DNA of 64,000 nt from Haemophilus parainfluenzae (GTDB lineage: Bacteria; Pseudomonadota; Gammaproteobacteria; Enterobacterales; Pasteurellaceae). The notes under the pieces are model-generated. The model saw nothing but the letters and a program-made list of their open reading frames with translations, was not told the origin of the DNA and searched no databases. Where the stretch lies: assembly GCF_003252725.1 (NCBI RefSeq), contig NZ_QEPO01000002.1:372001-436000 (forward strand), written 5' to 3'. A program made the position numbers and the translations under genes. Of the stretch, positions 1 through 7,976 are shown one piece after another (position 1 is the stretch's first letter; each line of letters begins with the position of its first letter).

Positions 1-1
1 G

Positions 2-202
2 GCGGTAAAAAATGAGCAGTTCTTTATCTATCAAGTCGAGGATATTTATCAAACAGCCAAAATCCTATTTGACCGCGATTTATTGGAAGAGAAAGAAGAA
101 TATGCGAAGGGCAAAGAGCCTATTGCGCGTCTAATTCAAAATCGAATTGCTTTCCGTTCGGAAACGCCGAAAAAAAACTGGTTAGATTTCTTTAAATCTT
201 AA
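2..202 (+). CDS. C-terminal end of a Lon-like ATP-dependent protease (partial)
   Basis: An open frame enters from the left edge and ends at TAA 200-202, giving 66 residues that finish in NWLDFFKS. The fragment is charged and helical and has no catalytic motif. The assignment rests mainly on context: in H. influenzae and E. coli a Lon-like protease gene (HI1324, ycbZ) lies just upstream of fabA on the same strand, as here. A good hairpin terminator follows, so fabA has its own promoter. Any other protein with this tail is possible, because the diagnostic domains lie outside the window. Confidence 0.5.
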   Translation, partial: AVKNEQFFIYQVEDIYQTAKILFDRDLLEEKEEYAKGKEPIARLIQNRIAFRSETPKKNWLDFFKS

Positions 203-208
203 TTTCTT

Positions 209-238
209 AAAAGCGAACCTTGTGTTCGCTTTTCTTTT
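209..238 (+). terminator. Rho-independent terminator after the Lon-like gene
   Basis: Ten-base arms AAAAGCGAAC (209-218) and GTTCGCTTTT (224-233) enclose a 5-nt loop and lead into a T-rich run. It separates the upstream gene from fabA. Confidence 0.8.
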
Positions 239-253
239 ATCTTAATTTCACTG

Positions 254-269
254 ACTGATCCGACAAGTT
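254..269 (+). promoter_or_regulatory. Candidate FadR operator upstream of fabA
   Basis: ACTGATCCGACAAGTT differs at two positions from the FadR consensus ACTGGTCnGACCAGTT. FadR activates fabA in gamma-proteobacteria, and the site lies about 100 bp before the chosen fabA start, so position and target agree. No protein data are available. Confidence 0.55.
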
Positions 270-369
270 GAGCTAACGAGTGTTCGCTGTTTACATTTCT
301 TATAAATCCTCATAGAATCCTTACTTATTGGTTGCAACCAAGCAAAACTATATATACAAGGAAATAAAA

Positions 370-903
370 ATGGAAAACACCTGTACACCAAACATTAAAA
401 GCAGCTACACCTATGAAGATTTATTAGCTTCTGGTCGTGGTGAATTATTTGGTAAAGAAGGCCCGCAACTTCCAGCACCAACAATGTTGATGATGGATCG
501 CATTGTAAAAATGACCGAAGACGGCGGTGCGTTTGGTAAAGGGTATATTGAAGCAGAATTAGATATTCATCCAGATTTACCGTTTTTCGGCTGCCACTTT
601 ATTGGTGACCCAGTTATGCCAGGCTGCTTAGGCTTAGATGCGATGTGGCAATTAGTGGGTTTCTTCCTTGGCTGGGTAGGCGGTAAAGGTAAAGGCCGTG
701 CATTAGGCGTAGGTGAAGTGAAATTTACCGGACAAATCTTACCAACCGCGAAAAAAGTGATTTATCGCATTAATATGAAACGTGTGATTAATCGAAAATT
801 AGTAATGGGAATGGCCGACGGTGAAGTGGAAGTAGATGGTCGCGTTATCTACACCGCAACCGATTTAAAAGTTGGCTTATTCCAAGATACATCAAGTTTC
901 TAA
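370..903 (+). CDS. fabA: 3-hydroxydecanoyl-ACP dehydratase/isomerase FabA
   Basis: FabA dehydrates 3-hydroxyacyl-ACP and isomerises trans-2- to cis-3-decenoyl-ACP, the branch point for unsaturated fatty acids in the cytosolic type II pathway. The 177-residue protein has the hot-dog fold signature [15 protein letters not shown]. His76 and Asp90 match the catalytic pair of E. coli FabA (His71 and Asp85, offset by a longer N-terminus). The frame is open 14 codons further upstream, but ATG 370 is preferred: it follows an AAGGA ribosome site and gives the family's N-terminus. A FadR-like site lies upstream and a hairpin downstream, so it is probably monocistronic. Confidence 0.97.
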   Translation: MENTCTPNIKSSYTYEDLLASGRGELFGKEGPQLPAPTMLMMDRIVKMTEDGGAFGKGYIEAELDIHPDLPFFGCHFIGDPVMPGCLGLDAMWQLVGFFLGWVGGKGKGRALGVGEVKFTGQILPTAKKVIYRINMKRVINRKLVMGMADGEVEVDGRVIYTATDLKVGLFQDTSSF

Positions 904-934
904 TTTAAATAAACACAACATCATAAAAAAAGAT

Positions 935-960
935 AGCCCGATTCATTCGGGCTTTTCTTT
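935..960. terminator. Terminator between fabA and ybaK
   Basis: The arms AGCCCGA and TCGGGCT close a short loop and are followed by TTTTCTTTTTC on the + strand. An A-rich run on the other side may let it serve the convergent ybaK too. Confidence 0.8.
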
Positions 961-973
961 TTCTATTCTTCTT

Positions 974-1453
974 CTATTCTTCGTCAATAATATCGACAAA
1001 TTCGGCATTCAGTAATTTAGCTAAATCTTGTGGGGCCAATTCGACGCTTAATCCGCGTTTACCACCTGAAACAAAAATCGTATCAAACTCAAGTGCGGTC
1101 GAATTTATCACTGTTTTTACACGTTTCTTTTGACCTAATGGACTAATGCCACCGACTAAATACCCCGTACTTTTTTGTGCCGCATCTTTATCAGCCATTT
1201 CCACTTTTTTTACACCAATTGATTTTGCCGCTTTCTTTAAACTCAACATATTTGCCGTGGAAAGCACAAAACACGCTAATTTTTTCTGATCACCATTTTC
1301 AGCAACTAAAAGTGTTTTAAAGGATTGGTGTGGATCAAGCCCAAGTTTTTCAGCGGCCTCATCGCCAAAATGCGTATTGTTAGGGTCATGATCATAGGTA
1401 TGGAGAGTAAAAGGAATTTTATTTTTCTTGAGTAAATCAATTGCCGGTGTCAT
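974..1453 (-). CDS. ybaK: YbaK family Cys-tRNA(Pro)/Cys-tRNA(Cys) deacylase
   Basis: This is a free-standing trans-editing enzyme that hydrolyses Cys-tRNA(Pro) made in error by prolyl-tRNA synthetase. The 159 residues form a single YbaK/EbsC (INS-like) domain. Lys46 in SFKTLLV is the family's conserved lysine, and the segment [16 protein letters not shown] is typical. Length and sequence are very close to the structurally characterised H. influenzae protein HI1434. It is convergent with fabA and divergent from the Usg-like gene, and starts at ATG 1453. Confidence 0.95.
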   Translation of the reverse strand: MTPAIDLLKKNKIPFTLHTYDHDPNNTHFGDEAAEKLGLDPHQSFKTLLVAENGDQKKLACFVLSTANMLSLKKAAKSIGVKKVEMADKDAAQKSTGYLVGGISPLGQKKRVKTVINSTALEFDTIFVSGGKRGLSVELAPQDLAKLLNAEFVDIIDEE

Positions 1454-1529
1454 CTGATTTCCTTATGTATTTATCAGTCTTTTTTCTGTAAAATGAATCG
1501 GTTCAGAACATTTTACAGCGGAGAGAAAA

Positions 1530-2477
1530 ATGGACGCAAGCCTAAATATTGCTATTGTAGCAGAATTTGATCTATGTGAAAAAATTGCCGAGGCACTTGA
1601 ACAAAGTGAGCTAGATGTAGGCAAGGTTTCAATTGTAGAAATTTATCCTTTTGAAGAAGAGCAAGCGGTACGTTTTCGTAATAAAGCGGTTGCTCAATTA
1701 ACCACTGATGAGATTGAGTGGGATAGTGTTAATTATCTTTTCTTCGCAGGCCAAATTGACCAAGCGCCTTTATTAGCACAAGCCGCAGAAAGTGGCTGTG
1801 TGGTGATTGATTTAAAAGGGATTTGCTCTGCATTGTCTGATGTTCCTGTTGTTGTCCCAACAATCAATGAAGAAAATCTGACTGAGTTAAGACAACGTAA
1901 CATTGTGAGTTTACCCGATCCACAAGTGAGTCAATTAGCTTTATCTCTATTACCAATCGTTCAACAAATAAATTTGACTCAAGTCTTTGTAACGTCACTT
2001 TTACCGGCTTCTTATACCGATGGTGAAACCGTGAATAAACTTGCTGGACAAACTGCTCGTTTACTGAATGGTATGCCATTAGAAGAAGGTGAAACCCGTT
2101 TTGCCTTTGATGTGTTTCCACAACAAGCGGATAATTTAAATCTGCAATTGCAAAAAATCTTCTCGCAGTTAGACAATGTGATTTTCCATCAAATTCAGGT
2201 GCCCGTATTCTATGGAATGGCACAAAAAGTGACCGCACTTTCAGATTATCAATTTGATTACCAGCCACAACAAAGCGAATTGGTTGAATTACATGATAGC
2301 CTTATTACGCCTGTGATTAACGGTGAAAATGGTGAAGACAGCGTAAAATTGCATATCAGCCAACAAAGTGCGGTTGAAAATGGTATCGAATTTTGGACGG
2401 TAGCTGATGAGCAACGTTTCAATATTGCCTTGTTAGGTGTGAAATTACTTGAGTCGATTTATCACCAAGGTTATTAA
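1530..2477 (+). CDS. usg: Usg protein, aspartate-semialdehyde-dehydrogenase-like
   Basis: The 315-residue protein resembles USG-1 of E. coli and H. influenzae (HI1435), a diverged relative of aspartate-semialdehyde dehydrogenase. The N-terminus (ASLNIAIVAEFDLCEKIAEALEQ) looks Rossmann-like, and the C-terminal half matches the dimerisation domain. The Asd active-site motif with its catalytic cysteine is not obvious, so a dehydrogenase role is doubtful and the true function is unknown. The start has a clear GGAGAG ribosome site. The purine permease begins 20 bp downstream on the same strand, suggesting co-transcription. Confidence 0.8.
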   Translation: MDASLNIAIVAEFDLCEKIAEALEQSELDVGKVSIVEIYPFEEEQAVRFRNKAVAQLTTDEIEWDSVNYLFFAGQIDQAPLLAQAAESGCVVIDLKGICSALSDVPVVVPTINEENLTELRQRNIVSLPDPQVSQLALSLLPIVQQINLTQVFVTSLLPASYTDGETVNKLAGQTARLLNGMPLEEGETRFAFDVFPQQADNLNLQLQKIFSQLDNVIFHQIQVPVFYGMAQKVTALSDYQFDYQPQQSELVELHDSLITPVINGENGEDSVKLHISQQSAVENGIEFWTVADEQRFNIALLGVKLLESIYHQGY

Positions 2478-2497
2478 TTTAAGTTAAGGGGAAGACA

Positions 2498-3805
2498 ATG
2501 CAACAATCTTTACTTGAACGCCTTTTTTCCATTAAAGAAAAGGGCAGTACGACCAAAACCGAAATTATTGCTGGTATCACCACCTTCTTTACCATGGTGT
2601 ATATCGTGTTTGTAAACCCATCCGTATTAGGTGATGCGGGAATGGATAAACAAGTTGTTTTCGTGACCACTTGTTTAATTGCTGCGCTCGGCACCATTGC
2701 GATGGGATTATTCAGTAATTTACCTATCGCCCTTGCACCTGCTATGGGACTTAATGCATTCTTTGCTTATGTAGTCGTTGGCAAGCTTGGTTATTCTTGG
2801 GAAGTGGGTATGGGTACCATTTTCTGGGGTTCGATTGGTTTATTTGTTCTCACCCTATTCCAAATCCGTTATTGGTTAATGGCTTCGATTCCACTTTCAC
2901 TACGCGTGGGAATCGGTGCAGGCATCGGCTTCTTTATTGCCTTAATTGGTTTTAAAAATATGGGGTTGGTTGTAGCAAATCCTGCAACCTTAGTGGCATT
3001 AGGCAATTTACATGATCCGAAAATTCTGCTGGGTGTATTAGGTTTCTTTATTATCGTAGTTTTAGCGGCTCGTAATATTTTCTCTGGCGTTTTAATTTCT
3101 ATCGCGGTAGTCACTGGTTTAGCGCTTTTAATTGATGACCAAGTTACCTTCCACGGCATTGTTTCTATGCCACCAAGTTTAGGTGCGGTAGTGGGGAAAG
3201 TGGATATTGTGGGTGCTTTAGATACGGCTTTGCTTGGCATCATTTTCTCATTCTTATTAGTAAACTTATTTGACTCATCAGGCACCTTATTAGGCGTGAC
3301 CGATAAAGCAGGTTTCAGTGATGAAAAAGGTCGTTTCCCGAAAATGAAACAAGCTCTTTATGTAGATAGCGTCAGTGCGGTAGTGGGTTCTTATATCGGC
3401 ACATCCGCTATCAGTACCTATATCGAAAGTGGCGCTGGGGTTTCTGTCGGCGGTAGAACAGGTTTAACGGCGGTGACAGTCGGTGTTTTATTCTTACTCA
3501 CTATTTTCTTCTCGCCACTAGCTAGTGTGGTACCAGCTTATGCAACCGCAGGGGCATTAGTTTATGTGGGGATTTTAATGGCATCCAGTCTTATTCGTGT
3601 ACACTGGGATGATTTAACTGAAGCAACACCTGCTTTTATCACTGCAGCGATGATGCCATTTACTTATTCAATTACTGAAGGTATCGCATTCGGCTTTATT
3701 AGTTATTGCGTCATGAAGGCTTGTACAGGTAGAATACGCGAGGTTAATGCCCCTGTGTGGGTGGTGTCTTTATTATTTGTGGCCAAGTTCGTTTGGGTTG
3801 GCTGA
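2498..3805 (+). CDS. NCS2/AzgA-type purine (adenine/guanine/hypoxanthine) permease
   Basis: An inner-membrane proton symporter of 435 residues for purine bases. It has about 12-14 hydrophobic segments. Family motifs are visible: the N-terminal KTEIIAGITTFFTMVYI, the substrate-site segment PIALAPAMGLNAFFAY, and FDSSGTLLGVTDKAG near residue 255. These place it with AzgA-type permeases (E. coli PurP, YicO, YgfQ; H. influenzae HI0125). The exact base transported cannot be read from sequence. An AAGGGGAAG ribosome site precedes ATG 2498, and a terminator follows at 3813. Confidence 0.9.
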   Translation: MQQSLLERLFSIKEKGSTTKTEIIAGITTFFTMVYIVFVNPSVLGDAGMDKQVVFVTTCLIAALGTIAMGLFSNLPIALAPAMGLNAFFAYVVVGKLGYSWEVGMGTIFWGSIGLFVLTLFQIRYWLMASIPLSLRVGIGAGIGFFIALIGFKNMGLVVANPATLVALGNLHDPKILLGVLGFFIIVVLAARNIFSGVLISIAVVTGLALLIDDQVTFHGIVSMPPSLGAVVGKVDIVGALDTALLGIIFSFLLVNLFDSSGTLLGVTDKAGFSDEKGRFPKMKQALYVDSVSAVVGSYIGTSAISTYIESGAGVSVGGRTGLTAVTVGVLFLLTIFFSPLASVVPAYATAGALVYVGILMASSLIRVHWDDLTEATPAFITAAMMPFTYSITEGIAFGFISYCVMKACTGRIREVNAPVWVVSLLFVAKFVWVG

Positions 3806-3812
3806 TTTCATA

Positions 3813-3842
3813 AAGGCGTAATTTATTACGCCTTCATTTTTA
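3813..3842 (+). terminator. Terminator after the purine permease
   Basis: Nine-base arms AAGGCGTAA and TTACGCCTT with a 4-nt loop, then TCATTTTTAT. The hairpin ends about 25 bp before the DsrE-family start. Confidence 0.75.
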
Positions 3843-3866
3843 TAGCATTGCAACAAGGAGTGCGTC

Positions 3867-4223
3867 ATGCAAAATATTCTTTTTATCGTCAATGATTCCA
3901 CATATAGTGGAGAAAAAACCTTCAACGCTGTTCGTTTCGCCATCAATATGAAAGAAGAGCACAGCAAGGATGTGAATATTAAATTATTCTGCTTTTCTGA
4001 TGCGATTTTATGCGGTATTGCGGGACAAAATCCAAATGAAGGCTTCAATATCCAACAACTTATCGATATTTTAGCGGCACAAGGTGCTGAAATTAAATTA
4101 TGTACCAGCTGCGTAAAAGCACGTGGTTTATTAGATGCTAAATTAATTGACGGCGTGACCCTTGGTACTCTAGATGATGTATCCGAGTGGACATTATGGG
4201 CGGATAAAGTTTTAACGTTCTAA
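3867..4223 (+). CDS. DsrE/YchN-family sulfur-relay-like protein
   Basis: A 118-residue single-domain cytosolic protein of the DsrE/DsrF-like fold, similar in length to E. coli YchN. It has the N-terminal strand QNILFIVNDSTYSGEKTFNAVRFA and a cysteine pair in LCTSCVKARG (about residues 78-81), where family members carry a reactive cysteine. Related proteins (TusBCD, DsrEF) pass persulfide sulfur. This one is solitary, so its partner is unknown, although tusE and ttcA lie elsewhere in the window. A strong AAGGAG ribosome site supports the start. Confidence 0.8.
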   Translation: MQNILFIVNDSTYSGEKTFNAVRFAINMKEEHSKDVNIKLFCFSDAILCGIAGQNPNEGFNIQQLIDILAAQGAEIKLCTSCVKARGLLDAKLIDGVTLGTLDDVSEWTLWADKVLTF

Positions 4224-4242
4224 AATAATAAGATAAAGATTA

Positions 4243-4272
4243 AAGTGCGGTGAAATTTCACCGCATTTTTTA
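4243..4272 (+). terminator. Uptake-sequence hairpin terminator after the DsrE-family gene
   Basis: TGCGGTGAAA and TTTCACCGCA form a perfect 10-bp stem followed by TTTTTTA. The left arm contains the uptake core AAGTGCGGT. Confidence 0.75.
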
Positions 4273-4334
4273 TGGAAATCCCTCAGCTAAATCCCTACAA
4301 TAGGGGCACTCTAATGTTTACAGAAAAATAAAAA

Positions 4335-7300
4335 ATGAGCCAAAAATCAACCGCACTTAATGCCATTTCATTACCCTTAAATCAAGTCAATTTAATTGAA
4401 GCCTCTGCAGGTACAGGGAAAACCTATACCATCGGTTCTATCTATCTTCGTTTACTTTTACAGGCGGGTGAGAATTGTTTTTCTCGTCCATTAAATGTGG
4501 AAGAAATTTTAGTGGTAACCTTTACTGAAATGGCGACGGAAGATTTAAAACGCAAAATTCGGGAACGTTTAACGGCGGCAATTTCGGTTTTTTCTGAATA
4601 TTATGAGACAAAAAATAAGGCGATTTTTACTGGGGAACATCAATTTTTAGCGGAATTATTGCCTTATTTAGAGGATATTCCGACCGCACTTCGTCGCTTA
4701 AAGTTAGCCGAACAAAATTTAGATTTAGCCTCCATTTATACCATTCACGGTTTTTGTCGCCGAATGCTGATGCAACATGCTTTCAATTCAGGCGTGCATT
4801 TCAATTTAAAACTTCTCAAAGATCAGTCTGATTTACTCAAACAATTTGCAAATGAATTTTGGCGGGAGCATTTTTATGATTTGTCTTTTCATTTGGCTGC
4901 ATTTATCTCAAAAGAATTAAAGTCGCCAGAAGATGTATTGAATGATTTAGGTTCAAACATTGGGAATGATTTTTCTATACAACTGGATAAACCAGAACTA
5001 TTAGAACTGTCATTAAAAGAATTTTTGCAAAAAGATATCACTAAAAATGCGGAAATTATTGAAAAGATTAAAGACACTTGGTTAGAAAGTGCGGTTGAAA
5101 TCCGAAACCTTTTTGATGAAGAAATCGTGAAAAAAGAGAAATCTTGTTTAAATGGAAAAACACATTCAAGTAAAACAATTTTATCTCTTGTCGATGAAGT
5201 CACCTCATGGGCAAAAAATAGAGCAGATATCACCTTAAATGAAACGCTAGTAAAAAAATTTACGCAATCGGCTTTAGATAACGCTGTCAAAGCAGATTTT
5301 AAGAAAAAAGGTGTAAGAATAACACATTCAGCCTTTGAAGAGATTGAAGCTTTAATTGAAGAAATTCAACCAAGTGATTTATTTAAAAAAATCATTCTCT
5401 ATCACTATCGTCAAGGTATTCAAAAGAAACTCCTTGAATACAAAGCGAATCATCCTGAAAAATCTTTTGATGATTTATTACGCTTATTGAAAGAAGCACT
5501 CTACGGTGAGGGCGGAGAACAGTTAGCGGAGTTAATTCGTTTTCAATATCCTTTTGCCATGATTGACGAATTCCAAGATACGGATGCCTTGCAGTATCAA
5601 ATTTTCTCGAAAATTTATCGTAATGAAAGCGCATCTGGCAATGTTGGCTTTATGATGATCGGGGACCCAAAACAGGCGATTTATCGTTTCCGTGGTGCCG
5701 ATATTTTCACTTATTTAAAAGCAGCAGACGAAGCGAGCGAGCGTTTTAATTTAGGCACAAACTACCGTTCATCCCAACCTTTAGTTGAAGGGGTAAATCG
5801 ATTATTTGATTTTAAAAATGAGCCTTTTATTTATAAAAACATCGAATTTTTAAACGTCGGCGCAGCCAAGAAAAATCTTCTTTTTCAGTTGAATAATCAA
5901 CCTGAGCCCGCCTTCCGTTTTTACATTAACGATAAAGACAAATCCACCCAGCAAGATTATGCGAAAGCTTGTGCAACATCGATTCAGCAATGGTTAAAAA
6001 GTGCGGCTGAAAATCCGGTTGTTTTTCCGAATGAAAGCAAATCAGAAAATCAAACATTGCGAGCAGAGAATATTGCCGTTTTAGTGCGTGGTTATACCGA
6101 AGCCGAGCTGGTGAAAAAAGAATTGCAAGCACTCGGTATTGCGTCGGTTTACCTTTCGGATAGGGGAAATGTCTTTGAGAGTAACACAGCAAAAGAACTG
6201 ACCTTGATTTTGCAAGCTTGTTTGAGTGTGACGGAACGTCCAATTTTGAATGCCATTGCGACCGCACTTTTCGGCTTAAATGCCGCTGAAATTCACCAAA
6301 TTCATCATGATGAAATTCAGTGGCAACGTTGGGCTGAAAAATTCGCAGAGTATCAACAAATTTGGCAACGCCAAGGCGTATTACCGATGTTGCACCATTT
6401 ACTTTTAGCTGAAAATATCACAGAAAAACTCTTATCTCGGACTGATGGCGAACGAAAACTGACGGATTTATTACATTTAGCTGAAATTTTACAGCAAGCA
6501 GCTGCGTTAAATGAAAGTGAAGCGGCATTATTGCGCTGGTTTGAAAAGCAAATTCAAGATAATGGCCGTCAAGAAGCACAAATTCGTTTAGAAAGCGAAC
6601 GTCAGTTAGTGAAGATTGTGACTATCCATAAATCGAAAGGGTTGGAATATGATTTAGTTTGGTTGCCATTTTTAGGAAATGCAGCAAAAGACCCAACTAA
6701 AAAGAAACTGTTTAATTTATATTACGACAGTGATGAAGATAAAACCTTGTGGGACATGCAAGATCAACACTTGGATGATTTAACAGAAGAAGTTTTTGCG
6801 GAAGAATTGCGCTTGCTTTATGTGGCATTAACCCGAGCAAAATACCAAATGGCCTTTGTGTTACCGAAAGCCTTTGATAAAAAATGGAATGCTTTATTGT
6901 ATGTTTTAACACAAGGTGAAATTGGTCGAAAACTCGATTTGCCAAATCATTGGGATACTCAACCGTTATTGGAAAAATTTAAGCAACTTTTACCTAATGA
7001 TGTAGCGATTGAATCAACCGATGAGTTACAAGCCAGTGAACCACTTACCTTAAATGTTTCTCAAGAAAATTTAAGTGCAGAAGTTTTCCAAGGTGAAATT
7101 GAACAAGATTGGCGAGTGACGAGCTTTAGTGGCATTGAACAAACCCATCAACGCAAAGTTTATTTGAATGAAAGTGCGGTAAAAAAATCGCTCATTTTTG
7201 ATGATGCGAAAGATTATGATGCGTCGATTTCAATAGAAAATATCACTGAAAATCTGACCGCACTTGCTCATAATAACGATGAAATGGTTTTAGATTTCCC

Positions 7301-7976
7301 ACGTGGAACACAAATCGGTACTGTGTTGCATCGTTATTTTGAAAAGGTGCCTTTTGCTCAATTGGCAGAGAAAGAAAACATTGAAAAATTATGTCAGGAT
7401 TTGAATCTTGCGGAAGAGCAGTTTGCTGCAGTCCAACAGTGGTTTGAACAAATACTCAGTACGCCAATTTTGCCAAATAATGATCTTACCCTTGCTCAGA
7501 TTAACGAAAAACAATGCTTAAAAGAGTTGGCGTTTTATCTCAATATTTCAAGCCATTTTGATGTCGCAGGTTTTAATCGAGCGTTAGCAACCTTGCATCA
7601 TTTGCCATCAGAGCCGTTACAGTTTGAGGATATTCAAGGCATGGTGCGAGGCACAATGGACTTAGTTTTCTGTCATCAAGATAAATATTATTTGCTTGAT
7701 TACAAATCGAATTTCTTGGGTGAGGTATTAAAGGATTACGATCAAGCTGCATTGAAAAAAGCCATGTTAGAGCATCATTATGATTGGCAATATTTGTTGT
7801 ATGTGGTGGCATTGCACCGTTATTTAAAAACACGTTTGCCTCACTACGATTACAACCGAGATTTTGGTGGTGTAGTCTATGCATTTTTACGAGGAATGAA
7901 TGGTTCGCCGCAGTCGGGCATCTTTTTTGATAAACCAGATTGGCAATTAATCCAACAATTAGAGGAATTATTTTAA
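4335..7976 (+). CDS. recB: Exodeoxyribonuclease V (RecBCD) beta subunit RecB
   Basis: RecB is the 3'-5' helicase and nuclease subunit of RecBCD, which processes double-strand breaks and loads RecA. The 1213-residue protein starts with a UvrD-like helicase: Walker A ASAGTGKT (23-30), Walker B-type IDEFQD near residue 408, then GDPKQAIYRFRGAD and a C-terminal VTIHKSKGLEYDLVWLPF motif. The nuclease domain follows, with GTVLHRYFE and the metal/catalytic cluster around residues 1108-1130 (MDLVF then LLDYKSN). Its length is typical. The TAA stop overlaps the recD ATG in TAATG, so translation is coupled. recC is not in the window and must be elsewhere. Confidence 0.97.
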   Translation: MSQKSTALNAISLPLNQVNLIEASAGTGKTYTIGSIYLRLLLQAGENCFSRPLNVEEILVVTFTEMATEDLKRKIRERLTAAISVFSEYYETKNKAIFTGEHQFLAELLPYLEDIPTALRRLKLAEQNLDLASIYTIHGFCRRMLMQHAFNSGVHFNLKLLKDQSDLLKQFANEFWREHFYDLSFHLAAFISKELKSPEDVLNDLGSNIGNDFSIQLDKPELLELSLKEFLQKDITKNAEIIEKIKDTWLESAVEIRNLFDEEIVKKEKSCLNGKTHSSKTILSLVDEVTSWAKNRADITLNETLVKKFTQSALDNAVKADFKKKGVRITHSAFEEIEALIEEIQPSDLFKKIILYHYRQGIQKKLLEYKANHPEKSFDDLLRLLKEALYGEGGEQLAELIRFQYPFAMIDEFQDTDALQYQIFSKIYRNESASGNVGFMMIGDPKQAIYRFRGADIFTYLKAADEASERFNLGTNYRSSQPLVEGVNRLFDFKNEPFIYKNIEFLNVGAAKKNLLFQLNNQPEPAFRFYINDKDKSTQQDYAKACATSIQQWLKSAAENPVVFPNESKSENQTLRAENIAVLVRGYTEAELVKKELQALGIASVYLSDRGNVFESNTAKELTLILQACLSVTERPILNAIATALFGLNAAEIHQIHHDEIQWQRWAEKFAEYQQIWQRQGVLPMLHHLLLAENITEKLLSRTDGERKLTDLLHLAEILQQAAALNESEAALLRWFEKQIQDNGRQEAQIRLESERQLVKIVTIHKSKGLEYDLVWLPFLGNAAKDPTKKKLFNLYYDSDEDKTLWDMQDQHLDDLTEEVFAEELRLLYVALTRAKYQMAFVLPKAFDKKWNALLYVLTQGEIGRKLDLPNHWDTQPLLEKFKQLLPNDVAIESTDELQASEPLTLNVSQENLSAEVFQGEIEQDWRVTSFSGIEQTHQRKVYLNESAVKKSLIFDDAKDYDASISIENITENLTALAHNNDEMVLDFPRGTQIGTVLHRYFEKVPFAQLAEKENIEKLCQDLNLAEEQFAAVQQWFEQILSTPILPNNDLTLAQINEKQCLKELAFYLNISSHFDVAGFNRALATLHHLPSEPLQFEDIQGMVRGTMDLVFCHQDKYYLLDYKSNFLGEVLKDYDQAALKKAMLEHHYDWQYLLYVVALHRYLKTRLPHYDYNRDFGGVVYAFLRGMNGSPQSGIFFDKPDWQLIQQLEELF

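Noticed and set aside
328-369. Longer N-terminus for FabA
   Set aside because: The extra 14 residues precede the clear ribosome site and family start at 370.
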